From Lunularia cruciata (lineage: Eukaryota > Streptophyta > Marchantiopsida > Lunulariales > Lunulariaceae), in contig OX419755.1 in assembly GCA_948567375.1 (NCBI GenBank), forward strand, positions 29,331,001 to 29,395,000: 64,000 nt of DNA, read 5' to 3'. Made by a program: the position numbers and the translations under genes. Below the pieces are notes generated by a model. The model did no database searches and was not told the origin of the DNA. It saw nothing but the letters and a program-made list of their open reading frames with translations. Shown piece by piece: positions 1 through 10,449 of this stretch. The stretch's first letter is position 1, and each line of letters starts with the position of its first letter.

Positions 1-198
1 TCTCCCTACTTTGGGTTGAACTCTGATAGATCCAATCCGCGTACTTTGCTTTTGACACAAAGTCACATTACTTTGGGTTACACACCAAATACAAAATTCT
101 TCTCCTTCCAATGCCATTTGGGTTCAATAACTTTGTCTATACATTTCTATTTCAAAATAGAACAAAAACTAGAAAAATGAAATATGTAGGCACCACAA
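1..198 (-). mobile_element. LTR-A fragment, 5' end of a minus-strand copy
   Basis: Read on the minus strand, this begins at 198 with TGTGGTGCCTACATA, the LTR-A start, followed by the A/T-rich stretch and the repeated ACTTTGGGTT-type words typical of the first 200 bases of this LTR. The rest of the copy lies outside the window. It abuts gypsy D sequence at 199, so it is probably nested in gypsy D. It holds no gene. Confidence 0.8.
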
Positions 199-378
199 CC
201 TCCTTTCTATCTCCTCAAGTGTCAATGGTGATTATCTAGGTCTTTCAAAACCTCTAGCCTAGGTGCAGAATCCATAGCACACAAGGGATACATATCTGAA
301 TCAGATTCAAATTTATCCTCCTCCATGCTTGTGTCCACACTTGAAGCTCCTTTTTCTAAATCTGATTCCCAATAATGT
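199..378 (-). pseudogene. gypsy D polyprotein fragment downstream of protease
   Basis: A short minus-strand frame rich in Glu, Asp and Ser. When the LTR-A copy at 384-10444 and one copy of its GTATC duplication are ignored, this frame is contiguous with the gypsy D protease region that ends near 10450. It is best read as the acidic linker between protease and reverse transcriptase of that element. It is cut at 199 by another LTR-A. No catalytic motif lies within it, so the assignment rests on position. Confidence 0.6.
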
Positions 379-383
379 GTATC
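379..383. repeat. target-site duplication GTATC (left)
   Basis: GTATC lies directly before the LTR-A start at 384 and is repeated at 10445-10449 directly after the LTR-A end. A 5-bp duplication is typical of retroviral-type integrase. Confidence 0.9.
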
Positions 384-496
384 TATGGTACCCACAATTT
401 TTGGTTTTTTTTGAAATGGAGAAGAAGAAGTGTAAAGAGAAGTCAGATTGCACTTGTATGGCCAAAGAAGGCAAAGAAAAGAGTCTTTAGGATGAA

Positions 497-520
497 ACCC
501 GAAGTAACATGGCTTCGGGT
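497..520 (+). other. Short inverted repeat in LTR-A 5' region
   Basis: ACCCGAAG (497-504) pairs with CTTCGGGT (513-520) across an 8-base loop. The copy at 8081-8104 has ACCCAAAGT paired with ACTTTGGGT, so both arms changed together. The copy at 33692 keeps one arm and has partly lost the other. Function is unknown; paired CpG deamination on opposite strands could also explain the co-change. Confidence 0.5.
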
Positions 521-954
521 CATAAGGTGAAGTACTTGGAATTGCCCTGTCAGCATACAACCCAAAGTAAGGAGTCTTCGTATTGGAGGTGCTCAACCCA
601 AGGCGGGGACAGTGTAACAACTTTCCTTTGGGGCAAGAGATTCAAGAAAGGACCGTTCAAAAATGGCGGTCATACGCATGAAGGACACTTGACAGTGACA
701 AGAGCATGCAAGAGGTGTAATTTCTTGGTAGACACTCAAATTAAAGAGAGACAAAGAAAGCACAACTCTATAAAAATTGGGCTAAAGATGAAGTGATGAC
801 AAGTAATTTTCCTTTGCCGTTAAGAAGTGGTCTTGCAGGAGGACGTGGGAAGTAGAGTTGAAGATGCATTTGTGTGTAGAGGAGAATTCAAGAGAGCTAA
901 TCCGGGAGTCAGTAGGAAGAATAGTCCCCAGCCCAATGAGGAAGAAAGAAAGAT

Positions 955-2071
955 GGGATGAGGGAAGAAGAACTCCAAATTTCTAGTGAGCAACTTCGTC
1001 ACTTTCGTGTACCCATCGGACTGAAATCATGCGATTTGGAGGTTAGATGTGATTGTAAGAATTGAAGTCTTGAGCAGACTTTGGATCACATTCTTGGCAT
1101 GGAACTAGAATGTGAGCTTTCCAGGGTTCATGACTGAGATAATCAAGAGTAGATGTCTCGATGGTCCCGAGGAAGAGGGGAAGAAAGGTAATCCAGCTTG
1201 TTGGACAAAGTCGGATTGGAGATTAGTACTTGGAAGAGAAGTAGGCACGGAGCAGGGTGCTATGTTCTTGGGGAAGGAAGAGGTAGCAGAAGAAACCCAA
1301 GAGGTGAGAGATGCTTTCTCTTTGAAGCGCACAAAGAATGGATACAAAGTAGAGAGCTACAAGGATCCTGTCAAGCGAGGGATCGTGAGTGCTCTAATGG
1401 TGATCTTGAAGCCGGAGGGAACAACTTATGTGATGAAGCACCAAGCGGTGTTCTTCCATAAGATGTTTGCAGGAGAGCCAATTAATTGGGCAAAGTGCTT
1501 TCATGGGCGAACACGACAGATGGTGTGGAATTTTTAGGATAAATTGCCTCTACATTTCATTGTGCTGTTTGTAGTGCATTTTTATCTGGGGCTGAACTTG
1601 CTCAATGCGGCGGAGCGCAATAGAATGGTGTCACATTTCCATCCCGATTTAAGAAAGGAGGTTGACACGGAGGGACAACAACACATTCTTCAAATCAAGA
1701 GCAACAATGAGTATTACGCACAGATGGGGAAGAGTGTGCAGTTGGACTTGAGTACTCCGAAGTCAAAGAAGAGGAGTCGACAAGGAGAAGGAGAAGACAT
1801 TGAGAAAATAAGACCTCGGAAGACCAAAAGGGTAAACCCAAGGAAAGGTATGGTGGTAATTGCATTGTCAGAGGAAGAATCAGAGGGCGAAGCCAAGTGC
1901 AAGACCGAAGACTTGGAAAGAGAAGAAGAACCTAAGCTCACACTATAGAGTGGAGACACGAGTAGTGACAACAACGATGGAGGAGAGATGACATTGGTAC
2001 CCAAAGAAGAAGAAACCAGGATGGAGATAAAGGAGGAAGGTAACGCAAAGTTAGAAGATGAAGTGCCAGAG
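955..2071 (+). pseudogene. LTR-A-encoded protein, N-terminal half (copy A1)
   Basis: I do not recognise this as a named family. The frame shows the conserved blocks seen in all copies: a hydrophobic LAWN-type segment near 1100, a W-TKSDWRLVLGRE block near 1200-1235, YKVESYKDP near 1343, YVMKHQAVFFHKMFAGEP near 1428 and SHFHPDLRKEVD near 1632. A basic patch KSKKRSRQ (about 1762-1785) looks like a nuclear localisation signal, and a Glu/Ser-rich acidic linker follows. A stop at about 1535-1537 and others break it. The frame is cut at 2071 by gypsy B and its C-terminal half continues from about 8340. The start is uncertain. Confidence 0.65.
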
Positions 2072-2825
2072 TGTAATACTCCAAGGACAAGAGAAGAGAG
2101 AAAACACAGATTGCACACTCAAACATTCGATGCCCCAAAGGAGCACCTTCTCTTTATTATATAGACAAAGAGGATCTCCTTCAAGGAAGCTCCACCATAG
2201 GATTAGGGACACAGATAGGTGACATGTCATCAAGCTCCACCCTTGGATTACTTACTTGGATGGGTGACATGTCTGGTCTAGGTCCTATCTGGTTGGTCAA
2301 ACAAGCTTTGACCGGAGGGAATCTTTTAGGGAATCTTCCTGTAGGAATCTCAGAATCACGTAAGGTACCATTGGAAAGCTCTCAACAAGACAAAGTAAGG
2401 GGGGAGGGAAGGCCAGCCTTTCTCCTATTAAGAAGGAATCTACACATTTTTTAGGCCTAATTCATCCATTTAGGCCTAATTCATCCGTTTAGGCCTCCGA
2501 AATTGCCTTCAAAGATTTTAGGCATATTTTGGTTCCTACTCTATTAGTAGAAGTCCCCTTTTGGTGATACCTCTTTCTGATCTATTTAGTCCATCATGTG
2601 TAACATCCTTCTAGATGTTACCAAACCAATTCTCACCTTTAAATCATATGTCTAGCTATTGGTTCTAAGGTTCTCAAGTCTATTTCAATTTCTGCCCTAT
2701 TAGTAGAAGTGCTCTTTCGGTGATACTTCTATCTTATCTATTTTTACCATCATGTATAACATCATTCTAGATGTTACCAAACCAAATTTCACATCTAGAT
2801 CATATGGCTAGCTCTTGGTATTACA
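2072..2825 (-). repeat. LTR-B, 3' LTR of gypsy B (754 bp)
   Basis: Bounded by TGTAATACTCC and GGTATTACA, giving an 8-base terminal inverted repeat TGTAATAC/GTATTACA. The same LTR occurs as solo copies at 38410-39141 and 43798-44385. It contains the segment CTTTATTATATAGACAAAG and repeated GGCCTAATTCATCC words. It holds no coding region. Confidence 0.93.
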
Positions 2826-2840
2826 GACCTCCCTCCTTTT
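2826..2840 (-). other. Polypurine tract of gypsy B
   Basis: On the minus strand the sequence AAAAGGAGGGAGGTC directly precedes the LTR start TGTAATACC, the expected position of the plus-strand primer. Confidence 0.8.
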
Positions 2841-2859
2841 AAGACGCAACGTCCTTGTT

Positions 2860-3040
2860 GTGCAATTGTTGCTCAAATGCTTGCACCAACACCGGTGCAT
2901 GTGCCAAATTAGCAGCGGGCTCCTAGGATGCTTCATAGCAGGGGTAACCTTTCCATTATACTAGATAGTCCACCCACGGATGGCGAGTACCACGCATACA
3001 TTTTTGGAGAATTTGCTCCACTTCATATTCCTCTATGCCA
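2860..3040 (-). pseudogene. Gypsy B chromodomain at integrase C-terminus
   Basis: The minus-strand translation shows EEYEVEQIL, then YLV-stop-WKGYP, then EAS-stop-EPAANL. This is the chromodomain pattern with its conserved hydrophobic, WKGYP and EPAANL elements. Chromodomains in chromoviruses bind modified histone tails and guide integration. Two in-frame stops (after YLV, and where the Trp before EPAANL is expected) disable it. It sits between the integrase and the polypurine tract. Confidence 0.85.
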
Positions 3041-3059
3041 TCAATGAGTGTTGGACAAG

Positions 3060-4260
3060 GTCAAATATCTTGTGTGGAATGACCCTGGCCTGATCGGGGA
3101 GCATATCTACGTAGTAGGGAGACATGGAACACTAGATGGATCTTCATGTGTGGTGGTAGCTCAAGGTGATAAGCCACAGCGCCAATGCGACAAAGAATTG
3201 AGAAAGGCCCAATAAAATGAGGTCTGAGCTTACGAGGTCCAACTAATGTGAGGTTGGTTATCTATAGCCACACTTGATCCCCAACATTGAACTCCATGTG
3301 CCTACGGTGTGCATCAGCATACTGCTTTCATCGATTTTGCACAATCTGTAATTTGTGCTTGGCGCTCTCCACACCTTGTTGGATTCTAGAAATAAATGTG
3401 TTGACTACATCGACCTTGGTAACCACTGGGCGGATCTTCATCAAGCTAGAAAGGGTGAAGGGATGCTCACCATACATGAGGAAGAACGGAGTGACCTGGG
3501 TGGATGCATTCACTGAATTGTTGTAAGCAAATTCCACCAACAAGAGTAGGGTGTCCCACCTCTCTTGCTCTTCTAAGGTGAAGCCGCGTAACATGTCTTC
3601 AATTGTGTGATTAGCCCGCTCTATTTGGCCATCTGTTTGTGGGTGGTAAGCTGTGGGTATGGCCAACTTGGTTTTGAAGAAACCAAAGAGTGTTTGCCAA
3701 AACAAACTGGTGAATTGGGTGCCTCTATCGGTGATGAGAACTCTAGACAAGCCATAGTGAGCAAAGACCGCATCTAAGTATAATTGAGCTAGTTGTGGAG
3801 CGGTCACCTCCTTGGTGGTAGGGCGTACATGAATCATTTTGCTGAGCTGGTCCACAAAGACCACAATGGAGTCAAATTCTAAGGTGGTCTTGGGTAATTC
3901 ACAGACGAGATCCATACTCACTTGTTCCCAACGTTGGGTAGGAGTGGGGAGAGGTTAAAGGAGCCATGTAGGAGCTTGATAAGAAGCTTTGTTCTGTTGA
4001 CAAAGTAGGCAGCTACGCACATAGTCCATCACATCATTGCTCATCTTGGGCCAATAGTAATTGCGGTTGACTGCATCCAAGGTCTTGTCCACTCTGACAT
4101 GAGCTGCAATGGCCAAATCATGACATTTCACTAGAATGGTAGTGCATAATTCTGGGATATTTGGGATTCATAATCTGCCATCTTGAAAGGTGAGTCCTTG
4201 GGTGCTGGTGATACCTTTGGATGATTGCACTTCTACAATCTTGGATCAGTTTTTGTAGCA
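3060..4260 (-). pseudogene. Gypsy B integrase
   Basis: The open stretch 3328-3921 carries the catalytic core: Asp in VFVDQLSK, Asp in LITDRGTQF and Glu in DGQIERANH, the D,D-35-E triad of Ty3-type integrase. MYGEHP near 3470 belongs to the conserved region after the core. The zinc-binding N-terminal part upstream (about 3925-4200) is broken by stops. The C-terminal part continues to the chromodomain. All three catalytic residues survive, but the surrounding frame does not. Confidence 0.92.
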
Positions 4261-5700
4261 GCCAGAATCTCTTGCCAGAATTCAGGGTTAATCTTAACCT
4301 CTGCTACCAAGTTGTTTGCCATTGGCATGCGGGTGAATGCATCTGTAAGTTGCTTCTTACCTTCCACATAGGTGATTGTCATGTTGAAGCATTGTCGCCA
4401 CTCTGCCCACCAAATTTGGCGATGAGATAGATCCTTCTACGTCTTGAGGTAGACTAAAGGTTTGAGGTCTGTCTCTACTACAAATGCCTTCTTGCCTAGA
4501 TAGTGCTTCCAATGCTTGGTTGCTAGAATGATGGCCAACTCTTCTTGTTTGGTGGTGTGGTAGTTGCACTTTGCCGGTAACAAATTTTGAGAGAAATATG
4601 CAATTGGATGTCATCCGTCATGCCACTCTTGTTGTAGGACTGCTCCTATTGCTATGCCTGATGCATCTATAGCCAACTTGATTGGACATTTTGGGTCATA
4701 CCACTTCAAGATTAGTGCATGTAGCAAGGCGGCCTTCAATTCTTGAAAGGCCAATTCTCGTCCAATTCCCCATGTCCACTTCCTCCCCTTGCCAAGTAGT
4801 GCCGTTAAAGGCTGTGCAACCTTGGAGAATTCCTTGACAAATCCACGATAGAATCTCATCATCCCCAAGAAGCTCTTAAGTTGAGTCTGATCTTCTAAGG
4901 CACTCCATTTTTGAATGACCTCTATTTTATACGTCAATACTTGAATGCCCTCTACACTTACTCTATGCCCCAAGTAGTCTACTTCAGACTTGCCAAACTC
5001 ACACTTTGAGATTTTGGCGTACAATTGATTTTGTCTTAGAATCTGGAGGACCTCTCGTAGATGTTGTTTGTGTTCTGTCATTGTGCTACTATATACTAAG
5101 ATATCATCCAAGAAGACAATAATAGACTTATCCAAGTATGGACAAAATATGTCATTCATTAGACTCATGAAAGTGGCAAGTGCATTGGTGAGGCCAAAAG
5201 GCATCACAAGATACTCAAAGTGGCCATACCTAGTTCAAAAGGCAATTTTGTACACATCCTCCTTTGCAATTTGGATTTGATTGTAACCGCTCCGCAAGTC
5301 CAGTTTGGTGAAGCATCTCGCTCCATGGAGTTGATCAAACAAGTCATCCATGCAAGATAAGGGGTATTTGTTCTTCACTATTTGCTAATTGAGACACCGA
5401 TAGTCAATGCACATGCGCATTGTACCATCCTTCTTCTTCACAAACAAGACAGGGGCCCCATATGGTGATACACTAGGTTGGATGAACCCTTTTTGCAGCA
5501 TCTCCTCAATTTGAGTCTTACACTCCTCCAACTCATGAGGTGATAGGCAATATGGGGCCTTACAAGCAGGTGTCTTTCCCAAGAGTGTCTCAATTTTGTG
5601 ATCTACTCGCCTTTTTGGTGGAAATCCTGAGGGTAGATCATCAAGAAAGACATCTTGAAACTCATCCACTACATCCTTCAATTTCTCAAGAATTTATCCA
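4261..5700 (-). pseudogene. Gypsy B reverse transcriptase and RNase H
   Basis: The frame at 5385-5681 shows RT motifs [23 protein letters not shown] and [11 protein letters not shown]. The frame 4611-5207 starts at [12 protein letters not shown] and contains the catalytic [15 protein letters not shown] and the connection region. RNase H begins about 4720 with [14 protein letters not shown] and continues to 4357. Stops at the domain joins, for example after the catalytic block and inside RNase H, make it a pseudogene. The catalytic LDD is intact. Confidence 0.95.
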
Positions 5701-6272
5701 TCAAGTTGTGCACTGTGGACTTCTCTTATAAGACCCATAAAACATCTATTGGTCTTATAGATAGTTGCCGTTCCTATGACATATAGAGGCAGTTTCTGCT
5801 TGTGTGATTTTTCTTTAATCCCAATGATTGACCATTGGTGGGCTCTCACTACTTTCTTCCTCCAATTCACCATAGAATTGTACTGCTCCATCCATGGCAT
5901 GCCTAAAATTGCATCATAACGAGCTAACTGTATCACTTGCCACTCAATTGCTTCCTAATATTCTCCTACATAGAGGGTTACCCATCTAGGTAATGATTCA
6001 ATCCTCTCTATTTGCCCATTTGGTAACTCTACTTCTTCACTCCCATCTCTCTCTGGATCCATTTGAAATCTTATTGCAACAGAGCAAGATAAGAAATTCT
6101 TTGTTGCTCCCGGATTTATTAATACTCTCACTTGATTACCTTCTAGGATTCCATTCACGACAATCAATTGTGAGGTTGCCTTTTGGGATCTTTGTGCATT
6201 ATTCTTCTTCTTTCCCTTGCTTCTCTGCTTCCTTATTGAGCCAATAAGGCCGCGAGGTACATTTATTGGCAA
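5694..6272 (-). pseudogene. Gypsy B aspartic protease
   Basis: The frame contains VLINPGATKNF, where an active protease would have a D-S/T-G-A core. Here the catalytic Asp position is Asn and the next residue is Pro, so the enzyme would be dead. DAILGMPWM (about 5890) is the second conserved protease motif, in the form seen in plant gypsy elements. One stop separates the two halves at about 5955. Confidence 0.88.
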
Positions 6273-6369
6273 TCTTTGTTTTTCAAAGTGATTTCCACCT
6301 CCTCTTCAATATGCCTCTCCATGTTGTTCAAAGATTGCTTATACAAAGGCCAAGGGCCTCAAGGGAAAC

Positions 6370-7366
6370 GAGTGCGACAATTGGTAGATATGTGCCCAAT
6401 ACGGCTACAATTGTAACAACATTGTTGTTCTCCTTGAGTCCTTTCTCCTCGTGGGACTCCATCTCTTCATTCTTCTACCCGTCCCAGCTCCCCTTGAAGC
6501 GGTTGTGCTCCTTGATCCTAGAATCAAAGGTTGCCCAATTCCATCGGTACTGGTCCACCCATGTGTGGCATTTCTGCCCAATAATGTTGAGGTGGAACTA
6601 CTCCTTCACCTCTACCTAATGCTCATGCTATTCTCTACGCACAAGCAATGGCTTCAAATACCGTGCAAGGATTTTGCACCATGACTTCTTGGCAAATCCG
6701 CTCTTTCAACCCTCGTTTGAAATTATTGAGAGCCTCTACTGGACTCATGTTGGTAATTGCGACTTGTAAATCCAAAAATGCCTCCACATACTCTTGTATG
6801 CTATTCTTCTATCTCAATCCCCATAGTCGGGTTCAAGCCATCTGCACAGAATCCATCGATTGGAAATTCTTCAGCAATCCTTCTTGCATTGCTGTCAATG
6901 TGACCTCCCTTCTCTTTGCCAACATGGATCTTTCCCAAGCATCATACCATGTGAGGGCTTTATTGGTCAAGTACCCACATGCAAACACGCCTATAGCATG
7001 CTTTGTGATCTCTGTTGAGAACAATCGGAAATATCGATTCATTCTCGAGATCCAATTTTCCACTACTCCCATCGTACGCTGCCCCTTGTAAGGCTCAATG
7101 TTGCAGGTCTTCTTCATCTGGAGTAGCAATGTGGCTTCATCATTGATAGGGTTTGTAGGCACGGGTGCCTCTCCAAGTACTTCAATCACAAGTATTGGGT
7201 TTTGAGACGGCTCTTCTTCTTGCATGGCTTGATTGTTTCTGAGGATCTGCACTTGACTTTGTAATGTCTCCATGGTCATCTTAATCTCTTGAAATTCATT
7301 AAACATCCCTTGCATTCCTTGCACCAGCTCTTGCAATTGCGGATCCATGGTTCCTACAACACTCAA
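6370..7366 (-). pseudogene. Gypsy B gag with zinc knuckle
   Basis: The frame opens at ATG 7366 and stays open to 6833. It contains a short coiled-coil N-terminus and the capsid pattern GVVENWISRMNRYF and ALTWYDAWE, typical of retrotransposon gag. A CCHC knuckle of the form C-YN-C-SRIG-H-ISTN-C is readable at about 6375-6420 in another frame, after several stops. Gag packages the element RNA in virus-like particles. Confidence 0.9.
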
Positions 7367-7934
7367 TTGCTAATGTCTACTTCAACACAAAGTCAATATA
7401 ATCACTCTGGAAGGCGCACAAACTATCGGAACTACCATTGGGACCTCAGAAGCTATTACTCATTGATAATACTCCTCACCAAAGTTCCTAACCACAAAAT
7501 CTCTAAACATCACTTTTGGTCTTACTACATAACTGATTTCTACTTGAGTGTTGAAAGGGAGAGGATTTGGGACATTCATATCCATATTATCATAATAAAA
7601 TGTAGATTGTCAAATCCCACTCTCTTTCATATATCACCATAGGTAGAATCACCGGGTTTGGTGAGTTCATCACTCTGTCCATGAATTCTACACCAAAGTG
7701 ATAAACTAGCAATACTTTCATCTGCTCACGCTGGATGTACATAACCTTGATGTGGAATTGGTTTGAGAATGGAAAGCTAGGTGTGGGAAATTGTCCTCCC
7801 GGTGCATCCATCCCATCCGCTCTCTAAAGTCCTTCCTAAGTCTAGCAATTACTCTATGTTCTCCACCTCAAAATTACTCAATTTTTGTAGTTTGTGCTAT
7901 TCCAAGAGAAGTGATCCACTCTCTTGGACTAAAA

Positions 7935-7951
7935 CACTTGCTTTGATACCA
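7935..7951 (-). other. Primer binding site of gypsy B (tRNA-Met type)
   Basis: On the minus strand TGGTATCAAAGCAAGTG follows the LTR end by one base. It resembles TGGTATCAGAGC, the common initiator-Met primer site of plant LTR elements. Confidence 0.88.
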
Positions 7952-7968
7952 TTGTAATACTCTGAGGA

Positions 7969-8335
7969 TGTGGTGCCTAAAATTTTTTTTCTTTTTTAAA
8001 TAGAGAAGAAGAAGTGTATAGAGAAGTCGGATTGTGCCTATATGGCCAAAGAAGGCAAAGAAAAGAGTCTTTGGGATGAAACCCAAAGTAAAGTGACTTT
8101 GGGTCATAAGGCAAAGTACTCAGAAATGCCCTGTCAGCATACAACCCGAAGTAAGGAGTCTTCGTATCGGGGGGGACCTCAACCCGAGGTGAAGTCAGTC
8201 TAACAACCTTTCGTTGGGGCAAAAAAGTCAAGAAGGGACCGTTCAAAACTAGCGGCCCATACGCGTGAAGTACAATTGACAGTGATAGGTGCATGCAAGA
8301 GGTGTGATTTCTCGGTAGAAACTTGAATTGAAGAG
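7969..8335 (+). mobile_element. LTR-A 5' fragment nested at the gypsy B 5' LTR
   Basis: It starts TGTGGTGCC after only 16 bases of LTR-B. It runs through the first 367 bases of LTR-A and stops at about 8335, where sequence belonging to copy A1 (just downstream of its break at 2071) resumes. The simplest reading is an LTR-A insertion into the gypsy B LTR followed by a deletion that removed most of both. It is non-coding. Confidence 0.8.
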
Positions 8336-9663
8336 AAGACAATTGCCATTCAGAGGGAAGTCCGCTCAAGACGCAAGGCAAAGTGTGATGTAAGTCCGAG
8401 TAAAGTAAAAGAAGAAGTGAATGAAAGCTCGGGAAGCGAGGCGTCAGTTCCAATACAAAGATTGCAGAGACAAAGGCAAGTATTAGGTGAACACAAAGTG
8501 AGAAGGGAGATTTCTATGCAAGAGGAGGTAGTAGCAGGCGATGGAGTAGAGTACATGCAGGAGATTGTGTGTCCATTACTGGTGAAATTGGAGCACAAGA
8601 AGAAGGAAATGCAATCAACTTGTCCAGAAGTGAAGATTGTTTTGTGGGTCTTAGCAAGATTAGAAGAAGAGAAATTGGAGTTGAAGAAAATCATAACCTG
8701 AGGTAAGGAGGAAAGTGAAGTATTGTGAGCGGAGGCAGTAGTGAAGACTCAGGTAATTGAAGACTTGAAGAGAGAAGTTAGATATCAAGAGGAGCTTCTT
8801 AAGAAGGGTGACATAGCAAGGAAAGACAAGTAGTAGAGTATGAGATTTTGAAGCAACAGTTTGCTAATTCAAGAGTAGAACTTATCCATGCTATGGCAAG
8901 GGTAGCAGCAAAGGAACAAGAGCTCAATAGAGTCATGGAGAGTGTAGAAGAGAAGAAGCAACTCTGGAAAAGGGAGTTAGCAGCACGATATAGGGAAGAA
9001 GAGAGATTACGAGAGTTACTTTGTAATTAGGAAGAGAAGATTGTACAGAAGGAGAAGGAGAAGGAAATGGTGAAAGCCAAGTTCAAAGCAAAGTTAGCAA
9101 TGTACAGGGAGGATTGGCTTGCAGATCGAGAGCAAGAAAGAAAAATGCGATTGGAGCCATTGAAGGAGATTGTAATTAGGATGAATGCAATGTTGAGTAC
9201 AAAAGCCAGTGTTTGTATTGAAGAGACAAGGCTGCACGAGTTGAAATTGTTGGTGCAGGAGACAAGGCAAAGATAGGCAAAAAAAACCAATTTGAATGTG
9301 TTGCTGATAAGTCTCATGACTCGTGTAGATAGGAAGATATTAGAGGTAGAAGATAATATCACAATTAGATTAAACTTAGTAAAGTTGGAGATAGACAAGC
9401 TTTGGAAGGATGTTAGAGCCAAACCCAAAGTAGACGAAATAGGAGTGCAGATGTCTTTGGAGTTACCATCGGAGACATTGGAGAAGAGTGGGTCAGGAGA
9501 TAAGGAGTTAGATAAGTTACCCACTAGTGTAATTTCAGATCAAGAAAGAGAGTTGCTGGATCTGGTAGAAGAATTAGAAGTTGTGAAACCTGAGGACAGA
9601 GTAGTAGGAAGTAAAATTACTTTGGGTTTGGGTTTGAAAGCCGATGACAAAGTAGACATTTGA
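8336..9663 (+). pseudogene. LTR-A-encoded protein, coiled-coil half (copy A1)
   Basis: The frame is rich in Glu, Lys, Arg, Gln and Leu with heptad-like spacing, as in VKLEHKKKEMQ and ARLEEEKLELKKI near 8577-8690, and further blocks to 9663. This predicts a long coiled coil. A recurrent block MNAMLSTKA...LHELKLLVQ lies near 9181-9260. The end is rich in acidic residues (DLVEELEV). Stops at 8699, 8726 and 9028 and a frame change after about 8700 break it. No catalytic motif is visible. The product is unknown. Confidence 0.6.
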
Positions 9664-10444
9664 TTGGACTAGTAACAATTTTGAGATTTGAAGAGGCAGA
9701 TATGAAGAGATGCATTGTCATTTTGGATCTATAGGTTAGAAGAGTTGTTGTAAAACGGTATAGTTGTTAGAAATGTCAATTGCTTCACGACTTAAGAGTG
9801 GCATTCGAAGTATCGTGTTGTTCAGTGCTCATAATTTTGAGAATAGATAAAGTGAAGTGCTATGAAGCAGTGCTCGTCGCTTGAGCTTGATTTTGAGTAT
9901 CAGTTTTGCAATTGTGTTTGTGAGTGTGTGGAGAAATTCAAAGTGCAAGTCAGTGTGCTTGTTGGATGTTGGATTCCACAGCCTTGATCTTCATTCTGTG
10001 TGTTTGATCCTGAGTGAAGTGCAATCGGAGCAATGCCTTGACAGATCTGAGAGGAATTGTAGTGTTGGCAATGCAAAGATGATGTGAAGCAATTTCAATC
10101 GAGGAAGTTGTGCCTTCAGTGGTGGGGTGGAACACAATTCTGAGGCAAAGTTGTTTTGCAGTGAAGAGCCATTTTTGGGAGAGCCTGAATCATCACAATC
10201 AAGATTGTTTGGAAAGAATTGATGGAGTTGTGATTAAGGAGTGTGAATTTGTGACAAGACTGCGAGTCAGTGCTTGTTACTCTCTTCTGGGTGTGGTTTC
10301 TACCTGAGAGATTAAAGACGCAACCAAGAAGAACTATAGTATTACTGTTTGATTTTGTATTTGGACATTTCTGACTCGTATCTTCGCAGGAACAAACTTT
10401 ACTTACTCGATTACCGCAAAAGTGATATTTTTTGGGTTGTCACA
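8336..10444 (+). mobile_element. Solo LTR-A copy A1, right part
   Basis: This continues copy A1 after the gypsy B interruption. It carries the coiled-coil half of the LTR-encoded frame (to about 9661), then about 780 non-coding bases that resemble the promoter/R/U5 part of the LTR. It ends GGGTTGTCACA at 10444, directly followed by the GTATC duplication. Confidence 0.9.
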
Positions 10445-10449
10445 GTATC
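10445..10449. repeat. target-site duplication GTATC (right)
   Basis: Matches 379-383 exactly and closes copy A1. Confidence 0.9.

Larger units (their letters stand above)
384..2071 (+). mobile_element. Solo LTR-A copy A1, left part
   Basis: The LTR starts TATGGTACCCACAATTTTTGG, a diverged form of TGTGGTGCCCACATTTTTTG. The first 570 bases are non-coding: an A/T run, AGAAGAAGAAG purine stretch and ACCCRAAGT words. The LTR-encoded frame follows from about 955. At 2071 the copy is interrupted by gypsy B; it resumes at about 8336 and ends at 10444. Without the insertion it measures about 3797 bp, matching the other complete copies. The flanking GTATC duplication shows a solo LTR. Confidence 0.9.
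2072..7968 (-). mobile_element. Gypsy B, chromovirus, nearly full length
   Basis: A minus-strand Ty3/gypsy element inserted in LTR-A copy A1. On the plus strand it reads LTR (2072-2825), polypurine tract, chromodomain, integrase, RNase H, reverse transcriptase, protease, gag, a tRNA-Met-type primer binding site (7935-7951) and only 16 bases of the 5' LTR (7953-7968). The chromodomain and the tRNA-Met primer site place it among plant chromoviruses. Many stops and frameshifts make it defective. The 5' LTR loss coincides with an LTR-A fragment starting at 7969. Confidence 0.93.

Noticed and set aside
222-620. Continuous minus-strand frame of 132 codons across 222-620
   Set aside because: It crosses the insertion junction at 378-384; only the part left of 379 belongs to an element frame (gypsy D) and the rest is antisense to LTR-A non-coding sequence.
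8350-8694. Minus-strand frames opposite the coiled-coil region of copy A1
   Set aside because: Antisense shadows of Glu/Lys-rich codons, with no independent motif.
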